From positions 1-64,000 of the forward strand of contig NZ_AEYE02000037.1 in the NCBI RefSeq assembly GCF_000298315.2: a stretch of DNA of 64,000 nt, written 5' to 3'. The stretch is from Rhizobium grahamii CCGE 502 (GTDB lineage: Bacteria > Pseudomonadota > Alphaproteobacteria > Rhizobiales > Rhizobiaceae). Positions within the stretch are counted from its first letter, which is position 1, and every line of letters starts with the position of its first letter. A program made the translations under genes and the position numbers. Shown here one piece after another: positions 8,974 through 17,788 of the stretch. Below the pieces are notes generated by a model, which was not told the DNA's origin, did not search any database, and saw only the letters and a program-made list of their open reading frames with translations.

Positions 8974-9909
8974 ATGGATACGATTCTGACTGAAGGCTTT
9001 GACGCAGCTTTGACCCTGACCGACCATATCGAACATCTGCCGGACAGGAAGCGGCGCGAACTGGCGCGCATCCTCGAGATCCTGTTTGCCGAAGTCGAAC
9101 GCTTCCAGGCGAGCAAGTTGTCGGCCAAACGCCAAGCCGGCAAGATCCTGATGGTCCTCCTTTATGGCTCCTACGCCCGTGGCGACTGGGTCGAGGATCA
9201 CCTGAGCGGCTACCGTTCAGATTACGATCTCCTGATCGTCGTCAACAGCAAGTCCTTTGCAGAAGAGCAGGAACTCTGGGAAGGCATTGAAGAACAGCTT
9301 TTGAAGGAGCAGATCGCGCATCGTATCGAAACACCGGTCGTGCCGATCATCCACACGCTGGCCGATGTCAACGACCAGCTCTCCCGCGGTCGGCCTTTCT
9401 TCGTCGATATCGCCAGGGACGGCGTTGTCCTCTACGAGCAGCCCGGTCATTCGCTGGCGCAGCCGAAGCCTCTGACGGCGGAGGAGCAACACTATGAAGC
9501 AAGCAAGTATTTCGACGAATGGTTCGAGCTAGCTCGGCATTCGGTCAAGCTCGCCGAAACCAGCATGGCCGACGGTGTACCGCGTCATGCCGCCTTCAAT
9601 CTTCATCAAGCGACCGAGAAATCGTACCATAGTATCCTGCTGACACTGACGCTCTACAGCCCCAAATCTCATCGTCTGAAGGTTCTTCGCTCTCAGGCTG
9701 AGGGTCTGGATCTCAGGCTGGTAGATGCTTGGCCCCGCGACAGCCGGTTTTCCCGTCGCTGCTTCGAGTTGCTGTCACGGGCCTATGTGGAAGCCCGATA
9801 TTCGTCGAAATACACTATCACCGACGAGGAACTCGCCTGGCTGATTGAGCGCGTCAAGGTCTTGCAGACCAGCGTGGAAACAATCTGCAGAGAACGGCTT
9901 GCCTTATAG
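8974..9909 (+). CDS. Fused nucleotidyltransferase-HEPN protein (MNT-HEPN)
   Basis: The first ~110 residues are a minimal nucleotidyltransferase domain with GSYARGD (65-71) and a SDYDLLIVV strand supplying D83 and D85. A C-terminal HEPN domain follows, seen in AAFNLHQATEKSYHSIL and the SPKSHRL segment. In two-gene MntA/HepT systems the transferase modifies and silences the HEPN ribonuclease; here both are one 311-residue chain. Such fusions occur in rhizobia and may act as toxin-antitoxin, defence or regulatory proteins. ATG 8974 is chosen because it begins the conserved region and fits the common length. The gene follows two TA loci and is intact. Confidence 0.82.
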   Translation: MDTILTEGFDAALTLTDHIEHLPDRKRRELARILEILFAEVERFQASKLSAKRQAGKILMVLLYGSYARGDWVEDHLSGYRSDYDLLIVVNSKSFAEEQELWEGIEEQLLKEQIAHRIETPVVPIIHTLADVNDQLSRGRPFFVDIARDGVVLYEQPGHSLAQPKPLTAEEQHYEASKYFDEWFELARHSVKLAETSMADGVPRHAAFNLHQATEKSYHSILLTLTLYSPKSHRLKVLRSQAEGLDLRLVDAWPRDSRFSRRCFELLSRAYVEARYSSKYTITDEELAWLIERVKVLQTSVETICRERLAL

Positions 9910-10000
9910 CGGTGGCTGGCGGGTTGCCAGGCTATGCATAGGCTGCGGCCGAAGAGACCCAGCATGTCGAGCAAGGGGAAGCTTGTAACCACGCGTGTCG

Positions 10001-10768
10001 TCAGCTCGACGAGCCGGCCTTGCGGGCTGCATCCAGGCTATCGAGAACCGCCGCACCGAGAAACATGGTGTCACTGGCGAGAGCAAAGAAGCTGATCCCT
10101 GCCCGGCGCCATCTGCCGACATCGGCGGGCGACGGGCGGAAGATGCCCACCGCGCGACCCGCGTGCAACGCCGCTGAGGTGATCGTCGTGATCGCCCGGT
10201 CCAGCTTGTCCTTGCCAGCCGGGCCCATGGCATCGATGGAAACCGACAGATCGCCGGGACCGATAAAAATCAAATCCACCCCTTCAACAGCGGCAATATC
10301 CTCGATGTTGGCCAGTCCCTCGGCGGTCTCGACCTGGATCGCCAGCACAAGTGTCTCGTTGGCTTTCGCCAGATAGTCCGGGATGCGGTACCCATAGCCC
10401 GCCGCCCGGCCGGGGCCAACGCCGCGGCTGCCGATCGGCGGGTAGCGAGTGGCAGAGACGGCAGCCCTTGCCTGCTCGGCGGTCGAAACCCTGGGAACGA
10501 GGACGCCTCCCGCGCCGGCATCGAGGACGGCTGCGATTGCCTCAGGCGCGTGGCCGGGAACACGCACCATCGCCGTAACCGAATGCACATCGGCCGCACG
10601 CACGAGATCCTCGATGCGCTCGCGTCCGATCTGGGCATGCTCCCAATCAATGCAGATGAAATCTGGTTGGGACTGCGCCATCACCTCGACGGCGACGGGA
10701 TGCGGGATCGCCGAAAAGGTGCCGACGAGCAGCGCGCGTTCGAGACACTTCGTGCGAAAATCATCCAT
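10001..10768 (-). CDS. HpcH/HpaI-family aldolase
   Basis: This 255-residue protein has the TIM-barrel plan of 4-hydroxy-2-oxoheptanedioate / 2-dehydro-3-deoxyglucarate aldolases. Visible are IDWEHAQIG, GSRGVGPGRAAGYG, the metal-binding glutamate in AIQVETAEG and aspartate in FIGPGDLS. These enzymes split 4-hydroxy-2-oxo acids to pyruvate plus an aldehyde. The start MDDFRTK at 10768 is chosen because GGGAG lies eight bases upstream. It is divergent from the RutA-like monooxygenase gene, with a 134-bp shared promoter region, suggesting a joint pathway. The substrate is unknown. Confidence 0.82.
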   Translation of the reverse strand: MDDFRTKCLERALLVGTFSAIPHPVAVEVMAQSQPDFICIDWEHAQIGRERIEDLVRAADVHSVTAMVRVPGHAPEAIAAVLDAGAGGVLVPRVSTAEQARAAVSATRYPPIGSRGVGPGRAAGYGYRIPDYLAKANETLVLAIQVETAEGLANIEDIAAVEGVDLIFIGPGDLSVSIDAMGPAGKDKLDRAITTITSAALHAGRAVGIFRPSPADVGRWRRAGISFFALASDTMFLGAAVLDSLDAARKAGSSS

Positions 10769-10902
10769 TTCAGCATCTCCCATCCAGAATCCAAGCGCCA
10801 TAAAAAAGGTTTAGACATAAAGCAATTTGCTCTCAAGCCTAAAACATGGTCAAGCTGAGAGCCAGGCAGCGCAAAAGCTGCGTGGACAGAGGGAGGACTA
10901 TC

Positions 10903-11991
10903 GTGAAGCACCATCCGCTCAAAGGGGCAAACCGCCTCAAGCTCGGCGTTTTCTCCGCAAACGCGGATGGCGGCCTTGCGATCACGGACGTCCCGGAGCG
11001 CTGGACTGCCAGCTGGGCCGACAACCTCACCGCCGCACAGATCGCCGATCGCGCCGGTTTGGAGTTCCTGCTTCCAATCGCCCGCTGGCGCGGGTTCGGG
11101 GGCAAGAACCGGGTGCGCGAATGGTCTTTCGAGACATTCACCTGGGCAGCCGCCCTTGCGGCTTCCACCAAGCAGATCGGGCTGTTCATGACCGTGCATG
11201 TGCCGCTTGTCCACCCGCTCTACGCGGCAAAGGCGCTGGCAACGGTTGACCACGTCAGCAATGGCCGGGCCGGGCTGAATATTGTCTGCGGATGGAACCC
11301 CAAGGAATTTGCCATGTTCGGCACGTCGCTGGTCGAGAAGGGATATGACCAGGCGGAGGAGTGGCTTCAGGTGCTGGAGCGTGCTTATACGTCGGATATA
11401 CCGTTCGACTACGATGGCACCTATTACAAACTGAAGGAGGCCATCAGCCGTCCAGCCAGCCTGCAAATGCCACGTCCAGTGACGATGAACGCAGCGTTTG
11501 GCGGACCGGGACGCGATTTTGCAGCGAGGAGCTGCGACTACCTGTTTACGACCTTCTCGGAGATCAACGAAGCAGGAAAACATGTGGCCGATATCCGCCA
11601 CCGCGCCGAACGGCACCGCCGCGAGGTCGGCGTTTACACAGTGTGTCACATCGTCTGCCGGGAGACGCAGACCGAGGCGGAGGAGTATTATCACCGCTAC
11701 GCTGTCGAGATGGCCGACCAAGAGGCAGTCGATACCCACATGGCCGGCAAGAAGGAGTTCTCGCAATCGCATGATCGCGAGGCTTACGATCGCTACCGTC
11801 AACGCTTTGCCGGCGGTGCCGGCAGCTATCCGCTGGTCGGAACTCCCGAACACATAGCTGAGCAGATGATTGCCATCTCACAGCAGGGCTACGCCGGCAT
11901 CGCGCTTTCCTTCGTCAACTATACGCAGGAGCTGCCCTTCTTCTGCGATCGCGTCCTCCCGCTGCTTGCTCAGGCCGGGTACAGGCAATGA
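10903..11991 (+). CDS. RutA-like LLM-class flavin-dependent monooxygenase
   Basis: This is a 362-residue luciferase-like (LLM) flavin monooxygenase. The N-terminus LKLGVFSANADGGLAI, LPIARWRGFGG, the ATVDHVSNGRAGLNIVCGW block and a C-terminal VGTPEHIAEQM resemble RutA and dimethylsulfone/alkanesulfonate monooxygenases. Family members use FMNH2 and O2 to oxidise small molecules, and need a partner flavin reductase. The GTG at 10903 is preferred over an upstream ATG because GGGAGG precedes it by seven bases. A close paralogue is encoded at 32656-33780, with a flavin reductase beside it. The ring or thio substrate is not known. The downstream GntR gene probably regulates this unit. Confidence 0.82.
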   Translation: MKHHPLKGANRLKLGVFSANADGGLAITDVPERWTASWADNLTAAQIADRAGLEFLLPIARWRGFGGKNRVREWSFETFTWAAALAASTKQIGLFMTVHVPLVHPLYAAKALATVDHVSNGRAGLNIVCGWNPKEFAMFGTSLVEKGYDQAEEWLQVLERAYTSDIPFDYDGTYYKLKEAISRPASLQMPRPVTMNAAFGGPGRDFAARSCDYLFTTFSEINEAGKHVADIRHRAERHRREVGVYTVCHIVCRETQTEAEEYYHRYAVEMADQEAVDTHMAGKKEFSQSHDREAYDRYRQRFAGGAGSYPLVGTPEHIAEQMIAISQQGYAGIALSFVNYTQELPFFCDRVLPLLAQAGYRQ

Positions 11992-12077
11992 CTATCGACG
12001 GGCGCTTGAAGAACGCCTTGGCGCGTGGATAGGATCGATCTCCAAAACTCTATCGCAGAAAGAATAGGATAGTGCGA

Positions 12078-12770
12078 ATGGCCCTTGGCCCTGTTTCATC
12101 GCGGACGACAATCCAGGAGGCAGTTTACCAGCAGCTGCGCAATGCCCTTATGGCTGGCAGGTTTGATCCCGATCAGACCTTGACGATTGCCTCGCTCGCA
12201 GAAACGTTCGGCACCAGCAACATGCCGGTTCGTGAAGCCTTGCGCCGGCTTGCGGCTGAAAATGCTGTCGAGGTTGCCCCAAACGGATCTGCGCGTATTC
12301 CGCCGGTGACCGCTGCCCGGCTGGATGATCTTGCCCGCGCCCGGATCGCCGTCGAGGGCTTAGCCACCGAACTCGGTGGCCCACGCCTGACATCTGCCGA
12401 CATCGCGCTGCTGGAATCGATCGTCGAGCAGCAGCATGCAACAGCACGCGAGAACGTCTACGAACTCATCGAGATGAACCAGCGGTTCCACTTCATCATC
12501 TACCGTGCCTCGGGATCGGAGGTGCTGCTGCAGTTGATCGATACGCTGTGGCTGCGCCTCGGTCCCTACATGCGGCTGCTGTCTGGCGCGGTAGCGCCAC
12601 TCATAGAGAAAGGCGAGTTGGACCCGGCTGGCCTGCACGGTACCATCATAGAGGCGATCAAGGCTCGCAACTTCGCTGCAGCCCGCGAGGCCATCGGAAA
12701 CGACATCCGGCATACGCACGAGACGCTGCGAAGCTACTGCGGCGACAAGGGCGCCTGGACCGCGCCCTGA
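12078..12770 (+). CDS. GntR-family (FCD) transcriptional regulator
   Basis: The 230-residue product has an N-terminal winged helix (AVYQQLRNALMAGRF, then NMPVREALRRLAAE) and an all-helical FCD effector domain with the usual metal-ligand histidines, for example in NQRFHFIIYRASG and RHTHETLR. FCD regulators usually bind organic acids or amino-acid-like ligands. ATG 12078 follows AGGAT by seven bases; a GTG two codons earlier is possible. A palindrome lies 43 bp downstream of its stop and just before the PLP-enzyme gene, so it probably controls that operon and perhaps the monooxygenase upstream. Confidence 0.88.
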   Translation: MALGPVSSRTTIQEAVYQQLRNALMAGRFDPDQTLTIASLAETFGTSNMPVREALRRLAAENAVEVAPNGSARIPPVTAARLDDLARARIAVEGLATELGGPRLTSADIALLESIVEQQHATARENVYELIEMNQRFHFIIYRASGSEVLLQLIDTLWLRLGPYMRLLSGAVAPLIEKGELDPAGLHGTIIEAIKARNFAAAREAIGNDIRHTHETLRSYCGDKGAWTAP

Positions 12771-12812
12771 CGGCTGAGCGACCGAGCTCCGAAAATTAGT
12801 TGAACTCTAAAA

Positions 12813-12839
12813 TGGTTTGTGATCAAATGATCAAAACCA
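12813..12839. promoter_or_regulatory. Palindromic operator upstream of the PLP-enzyme operon
   Basis: TGGTTTGTGATCA and ATGATCAAAACCA form a nearly perfect inverted repeat (one extra base in the left arm) about 54 bp before the start at 12893. It is a good candidate for binding by the adjacent GntR regulator. Confidence 0.55.
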
Positions 12840-12892
12840 AGGCCGCCATTCATCAAGACGGTCGTTCGGAACAGTGAATTGCAGGAGCGATC

Positions 12893-14176
12893 ATGAGCCT
12901 ATCGGCATCCCCCAAGAGTGTTGCAGTCCGGAGTGGCTTCCCGGTCGATGAGGTCCGCGCCATGTTTCCTGCAATTGAGAAGGCCGGTGACTTTATTTTC
13001 CTCGACAATGCCGGTGGCGCTCAGGTCCCGCAGGCCGTCGTTGACGCGGTCGCGACCCATCTCGTCGACTTCAATGTCCAGCGCATGGCAAAATACCAGC
13101 ACAGCCAGGGCGTCGATCGCAATCTCGACGAGGCCCGCGAAACCGTGTCACTCCTCGTCAACGCCTATCGCCCAGAAGAAATTTCCTTCGGCCTCAACGC
13201 GACGTCCTTCATTCGCCTCGTCAGCCTCGGCATTGCCAAAATGCTGCAGGAGCGCAACGAGATCGTCGTCACGGACATGGATCATGACGCCAATATCGCG
13301 ACCTGGCTTGCGCTCGAAGCAGACGGCGCCAAAGTCGTCTGGTGGCGCATGCGAGAAGACGGCACACTGCACGTCGAGGATCTGAAGCCGCTCCTGAACA
13401 GCAGGACCCGCCTTGTCGCCTGCACCGTGACGGCGCATTCGATCGGCACCATTGTCGACGTCGAGGCCGTCGGAAAACTCGCCCATGCCGCCGGCGCCGA
13501 GGTATTTCTCGATTGCGTCCACTACGGCCCGCACGGCCTCATTGATGTGCAGGCGTGGGATTGCGACTACCTGGTCTGTTCCGGGTATAAGAATTTCTCC
13601 CCGCACATGGGTTTCCTTTGGGGACGCTATGACGCGCTCTGCAGGCTTCCGACGTTCAAGGAAGACTTCATCCCCGATGTCCCGCCCTACAAGATCGAAG
13701 TCGGGACCTTTACCTACGAGAACGTCGCAGGCATGAACGCTGCCGTGAAATACCTCGAGGGGCTCGGTCGTCGTTTCCTTCCAGGCACCGGTCATTCGCG
13801 CCGCGAGGCGCTCGCGGCCGCGATGGGCGCAATCCGCGAGTATGAACTGACGCTGTCGCGCGACATGATTGCCGTCCTCAAAAAGCACGGTGCAGTAATC
13901 TATGGGATCTCTGACGAAGACCGGCTTTCCCAGCGCGTTCCGACCATTTGCTTCAACATTCCAGGTGTGACGCCGCAGCAAATCGCCGCTGATATGGGAG
14001 AAGCCGGTATCGGCTTGCGCGACGGTCATATGTTTGCGCCAAGGCTGATGAACCGGCTTGGTTTGTCGATGGAACACGGCGCCATTCGTGTTTCGCTCGT
14101 CCACTACAACAAGCCCGAGGAAATCGCCCGCTTCGATAAAGTGCTGGGCGAGATTCTTGCGAAAAGGAAAGTCTAG
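12893..14176 (+). CDS. Class V PLP-dependent aminotransferase / cysteine-desulfurase-like protein
   Basis: This 427-residue fold-type I PLP enzyme belongs to the class V group. It starts with [13 protein letters not shown], has TDMDHDAN in the cofactor domain, HSIGTIVDV in the middle and the Schiff-base lysine in [12 protein letters not shown] (K233). Members of this branch are annotated as cysteine-desulfurase-like but often act on amino acids or amines in catabolic clusters; no desulfurase active-site cysteine loop was recognised. The ATG at 12893 has GGAG seven bases upstream. It is followed by a second PLP enzyme and an amino-acid-type ABC importer, suggesting catabolism of an amino compound. 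Confidence 0.8.
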   Translation: MSLSASPKSVAVRSGFPVDEVRAMFPAIEKAGDFIFLDNAGGAQVPQAVVDAVATHLVDFNVQRMAKYQHSQGVDRNLDEARETVSLLVNAYRPEEISFGLNATSFIRLVSLGIAKMLQERNEIVVTDMDHDANIATWLALEADGAKVVWWRMREDGTLHVEDLKPLLNSRTRLVACTVTAHSIGTIVDVEAVGKLAHAAGAEVFLDCVHYGPHGLIDVQAWDCDYLVCSGYKNFSPHMGFLWGRYDALCRLPTFKEDFIPDVPPYKIEVGTFTYENVAGMNAAVKYLEGLGRRFLPGTGHSRREALAAAMGAIREYELTLSRDMIAVLKKHGAVIYGISDEDRLSQRVPTICFNIPGVTPQQIAADMGEAGIGLRDGHMFAPRLMNRLGLSMEHGAIRVSLVHYNKPEEIARFDKVLGEILAKRKV

Positions 14177-14331
14177 CAGCGAGCCGCTGATGACAAAGCC
14201 GTCTCGGGCGCCGCAAGACCTTTGAAACTTAAAATTTTCCTTGAATTGCGCCCGAGTTCGAATAACTTTTCCCCGCCGGCGTCGCCCCTTGCTTCCGGGC
14301 AGCGTTCGGCCAGAAATCTAAGGACTGATCC

Positions 14332-15540
14332 GTGTCTTTTTCGGCATCACCCCTTTCCGCGGAAACAGCGATGACCCGCCACGCCTTCGAAGGCATCCGC
14401 GCGCAAATTCGCGATCTGAGGACCGAGAATATCGCAGCGCTGGCAATGCGTGCCCGCGAACTCGGCGACGTGATACCTCTCTGGTATGGCGAAGGCGATA
14501 TGGTGACCCCGGCTTTCATCCGCGACGCGGCAAAGGCGGCACTTGATGAGGGCTCGACCTTCTACATTCCAAACATGCGGGGCCTTGAGGCCCTGAACCA
14601 GGCCCTCAGCCGCTATCAGTCCGAGTTGCACGGCCGGCCGATCGCAATCGAACGGACGACCGTCGCCCCGAGCGGCATGCAGGCGCTTTACATCGCCCTG
14701 CAGCTTCTTGTCGACATCGGCACCAACGTCGTCTACGTCGCGCCACAATGGCCGAACATCCACAATGCGATCCATCTGATCGGCGGCGAGCCGCGCCCGG
14801 TTCCGCTCGACTTTGACACCGATTGGCGCCTCGACCTCGACAAGCTCTTTGCCGCCTGCGATGCACGCACGCGGGCAATCTTCCTGTCGACGCCGTCCAA
14901 TCCCACGGGCTGGACGGCAACCGCAGCAGAAATGCAGGCGCTCCTCGAGTTCAGCCGTCGCACAGGCATCTGGATCATATCCGATGAGGTCTACGGGCGC
15001 CTCTATTTCGAGGGTAACGTCGCTCCCTCCATTCTGCAAATTGCCGATGATTGCGACCGCGTGATCTCGATCAACAGCTTCTCCAAGGCGTGGGCGATGA
15101 CCGGCTGGCGGATCGGCTGGCTCTCCCATCCGGCGGGCATCGCCGATCAGCTTGCAGCGATGACGCAATATATGAACAGCGGCACGGCCGGCATGATCCA
15201 GGCCGGCGCCGTTGCCGCCCTCACTGAAGGCGAACCGCTCGTGTCGGAAATCCGTGGCAAGGCAAAGGCCGGCCTCGACCTCGCCTACAAGCGTCTTGGA
15301 GAAATCCCGGACTTGATCCTGCCAAACAAGCCACGAGGCGGCATGTACGCGTTTTTTGCGCTCGAGGGGCGCACCGACGCGCGCGAGGTCTGCGCAGATA
15401 TCCTCGAGAAGGCCCGTGTCGGTCTGGCGCCTGGTCATCTCTTCGGCAATTCATCTGCGGCCTTCCTGCGCATGTGCGTGTTTCGGGATATCGGACAAAT
15501 AGAGATTGCGCTCGATCGCATGGTCAGCGCGATGAAATGA
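14332..15540 (+). CDS. Class I/II aminotransferase
   Basis: This 402-residue fold-type I aminotransferase has SNPTGW (substrate carboxylate region), SDEVYGRLYFEG, and the PLP lysine in NSFSKAWAMTGWRIGW (K252). The C-terminal arginine region is in AAFLRMCVF. It is close to aspartate/aromatic aminotransferases and would make a 2-oxo acid from an amino acid. The GTG at 14332 is preferred since AAGGA precedes it by about eight bases; a later ATG (14371) is possible. It could supply an arylpyruvate or other 2-oxo acid to the downstream catabolic enzymes, which is an inference. Confidence 0.85.
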   Translation: MSFSASPLSAETAMTRHAFEGIRAQIRDLRTENIAALAMRARELGDVIPLWYGEGDMVTPAFIRDAAKAALDEGSTFYIPNMRGLEALNQALSRYQSELHGRPIAIERTTVAPSGMQALYIALQLLVDIGTNVVYVAPQWPNIHNAIHLIGGEPRPVPLDFDTDWRLDLDKLFAACDARTRAIFLSTPSNPTGWTATAAEMQALLEFSRRTGIWIISDEVYGRLYFEGNVAPSILQIADDCDRVISINSFSKAWAMTGWRIGWLSHPAGIADQLAAMTQYMNSGTAGMIQAGAVAALTEGEPLVSEIRGKAKAGLDLAYKRLGEIPDLILPNKPRGGMYAFFALEGRTDAREVCADILEKARVGLAPGHLFGNSSAAFLRMCVFRDIGQIEIALDRMVSAMK

Positions 15541-15617
15541 CGCTCCGCCGCAGGCGGAACGGAACTACCGGCGTCGGCCAATGCCGGCGCAGGCCGCTAA
15601 ACCAGAGGGAGATAAAA

Positions 15618-16415
15618 ATGAGCCTGACCCGTCGAAACCTGTTTGTCATTGCTGCCGCCATCGGCCTTGCCGGTGGAATATCATCCGCCTATGCCGCCGA
15701 TGTACTGAATGTCGGCTCCTATCCGAGCAACCCACCCTTCGAATACAAGAACGACAGCGGTACCTTCGAAGGCTTCGAAGTCGATATCGTCACCGAAGCG
15801 GCCAAGCGCGCAGGCCTGAAGCCCGAGATCGCTGACTACGGCTTCCAGGCCCTCTTTGCAGGAACCACCTCCAAGCGCATCGATGTGGCGATTTCCTCGA
15901 TCACCATTACACCGGACCGCCTGAAGTCTCAGTCCTTCACCCAGCCCTATTACGATTCCGACATGGGTGTCGCCACCAAGAGCGACAGCGCCATCAAGGG
16001 CCTGTCCGACCTCAAGGGCAAGACGATCGGCGTGCTCTCCGGCTCGACCGGTGACAAGTGGGTCAAGGACAACACGGCAGCCAACGGCTTTGGTGACGTC
16101 AAGGGTTACAATGCCCAGCAGGAAATGTTCCTGGATCTTGGTGCAGGCCGCGTCGATGCCGTCATAAGCGACATCCCCGGCATGGAATACCTCTTCGTCA
16201 AGATGAAGGGCTTTTCCGTCAAGGATCGTATCAAGACCGGCGAACAGTATGGTCTGATGATGACCAAGGATCACCCGCTGCTCGAGAAGTTGAATGGCGC
16301 GATCACCGAAATGAAGAAGGATGGCACGCTTGCCAAGATCCACAAGAAGTGGTTCGGCAGCGAGGCGCCAGCCGGATCGTCGACGATCACCGAAATGCCG
16401 ATCCCGAAGGCATAA
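15618..16415 (+). CDS. Amino-acid-type ABC transporter substrate-binding protein
   Basis: This 265-residue periplasmic protein of the polar amino acid (PAAT) family has a Sec signal peptide at residues 1 to about 28 (positively charged start, hydrophobic core, AYAAD cleavage region). It then shows PFEYKNDSGTFEGFEVDI, ITITPDRLKSQSFTQPYY and a C-terminal KIHKKWFG. It captures a small amino-acid-like solute and delivers it to the permease encoded next. ATG 15618 is preceded by GAGGGAG. A strong hairpin follows the gene, probably raising its expression relative to the permease. No ATPase gene lies nearby. Confidence 0.9.
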   Translation: MSLTRRNLFVIAAAIGLAGGISSAYAADVLNVGSYPSNPPFEYKNDSGTFEGFEVDIVTEAAKRAGLKPEIADYGFQALFAGTTSKRIDVAISSITITPDRLKSQSFTQPYYDSDMGVATKSDSAIKGLSDLKGKTIGVLSGSTGDKWVKDNTAANGFGDVKGYNAQQEMFLDLGAGRVDAVISDIPGMEYLFVKMKGFSVKDRIKTGEQYGLMMTKDHPLLEKLNGAITEMKKDGTLAKIHKKWFGSEAPAGSSTITEMPIPKA

Positions 16416-16436
16416 GCTATCAACTGAGTTCGAAAC

Positions 16437-16467
16437 CATCACGCCGGTCCTGCGGGCCGGCGTGATG
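16437..16467 (+). other. Stem-loop between binding-protein and permease genes
   Basis: CATCACGCCGG, a nine-base loop, then CCGGCGTGATG form a perfect 11-bp stem with no T tract. Intergenic hairpins of this kind commonly protect the upstream mRNA from 3' exonucleases, giving more binding protein than permease. Confidence 0.65.
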
Positions 16468-16495
16468 CCAGGATCTATACCTGCAAGGAATACCC

Positions 16496-17170
16496 ATGTC
16501 GCTGGTCGAGACTTTCTTCAACGCCGATGTCCTGCTGTCCAGCCTTCCGGCACTCCTTCGCGGTCTGTGGAACACCCTCCTGCTCGGACTTCTTGCGATC
16601 GCCGTCGGCGTTCCGTCCGGGCTGATCGTGAGCCTGATCCGACTTTATGCGCCAAAGCCCCTTCGCTTGCTGACAACAATCTACATCGATGTTTTCCGCG
16701 CGGTTCCCGTGCTTGTCGTCCTGATCCTGATCTATTATGCCCTGCCGTTCCTCGGCATTCGCCTCTCGTCCTGGGCTTCGGCGGTTCTGGCCTTCTCGAT
16801 CGTCATGGCAGCCTACTCGGCCGAAATCTTCCGCTCCGGTATCGAGAGCGTCCCACGCGGTCAGTTCGAGGCAGCAGCTGCTCTTGGCCTTCCGTTCCTG
16901 GTAACATTGCGCAAGGTGATTTTGCCGCAAGCGCTGCGCATCGTCATACCGCCGACGACCAGCAACTGCGTCTCGATGTTCAAGGACACCTCTCTCGCCT
17001 CGACCGTGGCGTTGCCGGAGTTGCTCAAGGAAGCAACCGACGCGCAGGCGCTTTATGCCAACCCGACGCCGCTGATCGGTGCTGCGCTTGTCTACATTCT
17101 TTTCCTGTGGCCGATGGTGCGTCTGGTCAGCCTGCTGGAGAAGCGCTTCAAGGCCGAAAAGACCCGCTAA
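16496..17170 (+). CDS. Amino-acid-type ABC transporter permease
   Basis: This 224-residue inner-membrane protein has about five hydrophobic segments and the family motifs RAVPVLVVLILIYY and EIFRSGIESVPRGQFEAA, the EAA loop that contacts the ATPase. It belongs to the HisM/GlnP-type permeases. It should form a homodimer with an ATPase encoded elsewhere, since none follows. The neighbouring binding protein is its probable partner, and the PLP enzymes upstream suggest that an amino acid or amine is the cargo. Confidence 0.88.
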   Translation: MSLVETFFNADVLLSSLPALLRGLWNTLLLGLLAIAVGVPSGLIVSLIRLYAPKPLRLLTTIYIDVFRAVPVLVVLILIYYALPFLGIRLSSWASAVLAFSIVMAAYSAEIFRSGIESVPRGQFEAAAALGLPFLVTLRKVILPQALRIVIPPTTSNCVSMFKDTSLASTVALPELLKEATDAQALYANPTPLIGAALVYILFLWPMVRLVSLLEKRFKAEKTR

Positions 17171-17191
17171 GCCCGTTACCCGCCCGCCCGC

Positions 17192-17701
17192 CTAGTCGAA
17201 GTCTGCACCTGACAGGTGGTTGTTGACGGAAGCCTTGACGGCTCCGATCCGGGACCAGAGGGCCTTGATGTCAGCCGGATCGACATCGGCCATCATGTCG
17301 CGCAGCCAGCTCTCGTGAGCTGCCGCCATCGTGGCGAAAAGTTCATCACCCTTGGTCGTCAGCTTGGCGACCGTGACGCGGCGGTCGTCGTCCGGGGTCT
17401 CACGAACAATAAAGCCATCCGCCTCAAGCCGCTCCACCAGCCCGGTCACATTCCCATTCGTTACCATGGTGCGCTTTGACAATTCACCAAGGCGCAGGCC
17501 GCCATGCTCTCGATAGAGCTGCGCCATCAGATCGAATTGCGGAAGCGTTGCTCCAAATTCGTTTCGCAGGCGCCGTCGAACCTCCTGCGAGATCAGCTTC
17601 GTTGTGGAAAGCATTCGCAGCCAGAGACGAAGCTCCTGCTTTTCATGGGCGCCCTGGACTATCGTCTCCAGGTCGACGCTATCGACGTCCGCCTCTGCCA
17701 T
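17192..17701 (-). CDS. MarR-family regulator
   Basis: The 169-residue winged-helix protein has the typical MarR order: LRLWLRMLSTTKLI helix, GLRLGELSKRTMVTNGNVTGL recognition region and the DDRRVTVAKLTTKG wing, followed by a dimerisation helix. MarR proteins are usually repressors released by aromatic or phenolic ligands or their CoA esters. The gene converges with the permease gene and is upstream of, and on the same strand as, nothing else here. A short TTTGA-AATG-TCAAA palindrome at about 17752-17765, upstream of the start, may be its autoregulatory site. Confidence 0.88.
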   Translation of the reverse strand: MAEADVDSVDLETIVQGAHEKQELRLWLRMLSTTKLISQEVRRRLRNEFGATLPQFDLMAQLYREHGGLRLGELSKRTMVTNGNVTGLVERLEADGFIVRETPDDDRRVTVAKLTTKGDELFATMAAAHESWLRDMMADVDPADIKALWSRIGAVKASVNNHLSGADFD

Positions 17702-17788
17702 GTCACTCCGCCTGAACCATCTGGATAAGTCCCGATGGTCTAGGCATCAATATTTGAAATGTCAAAGGAATTGCTTTGGCGGTCGCGA

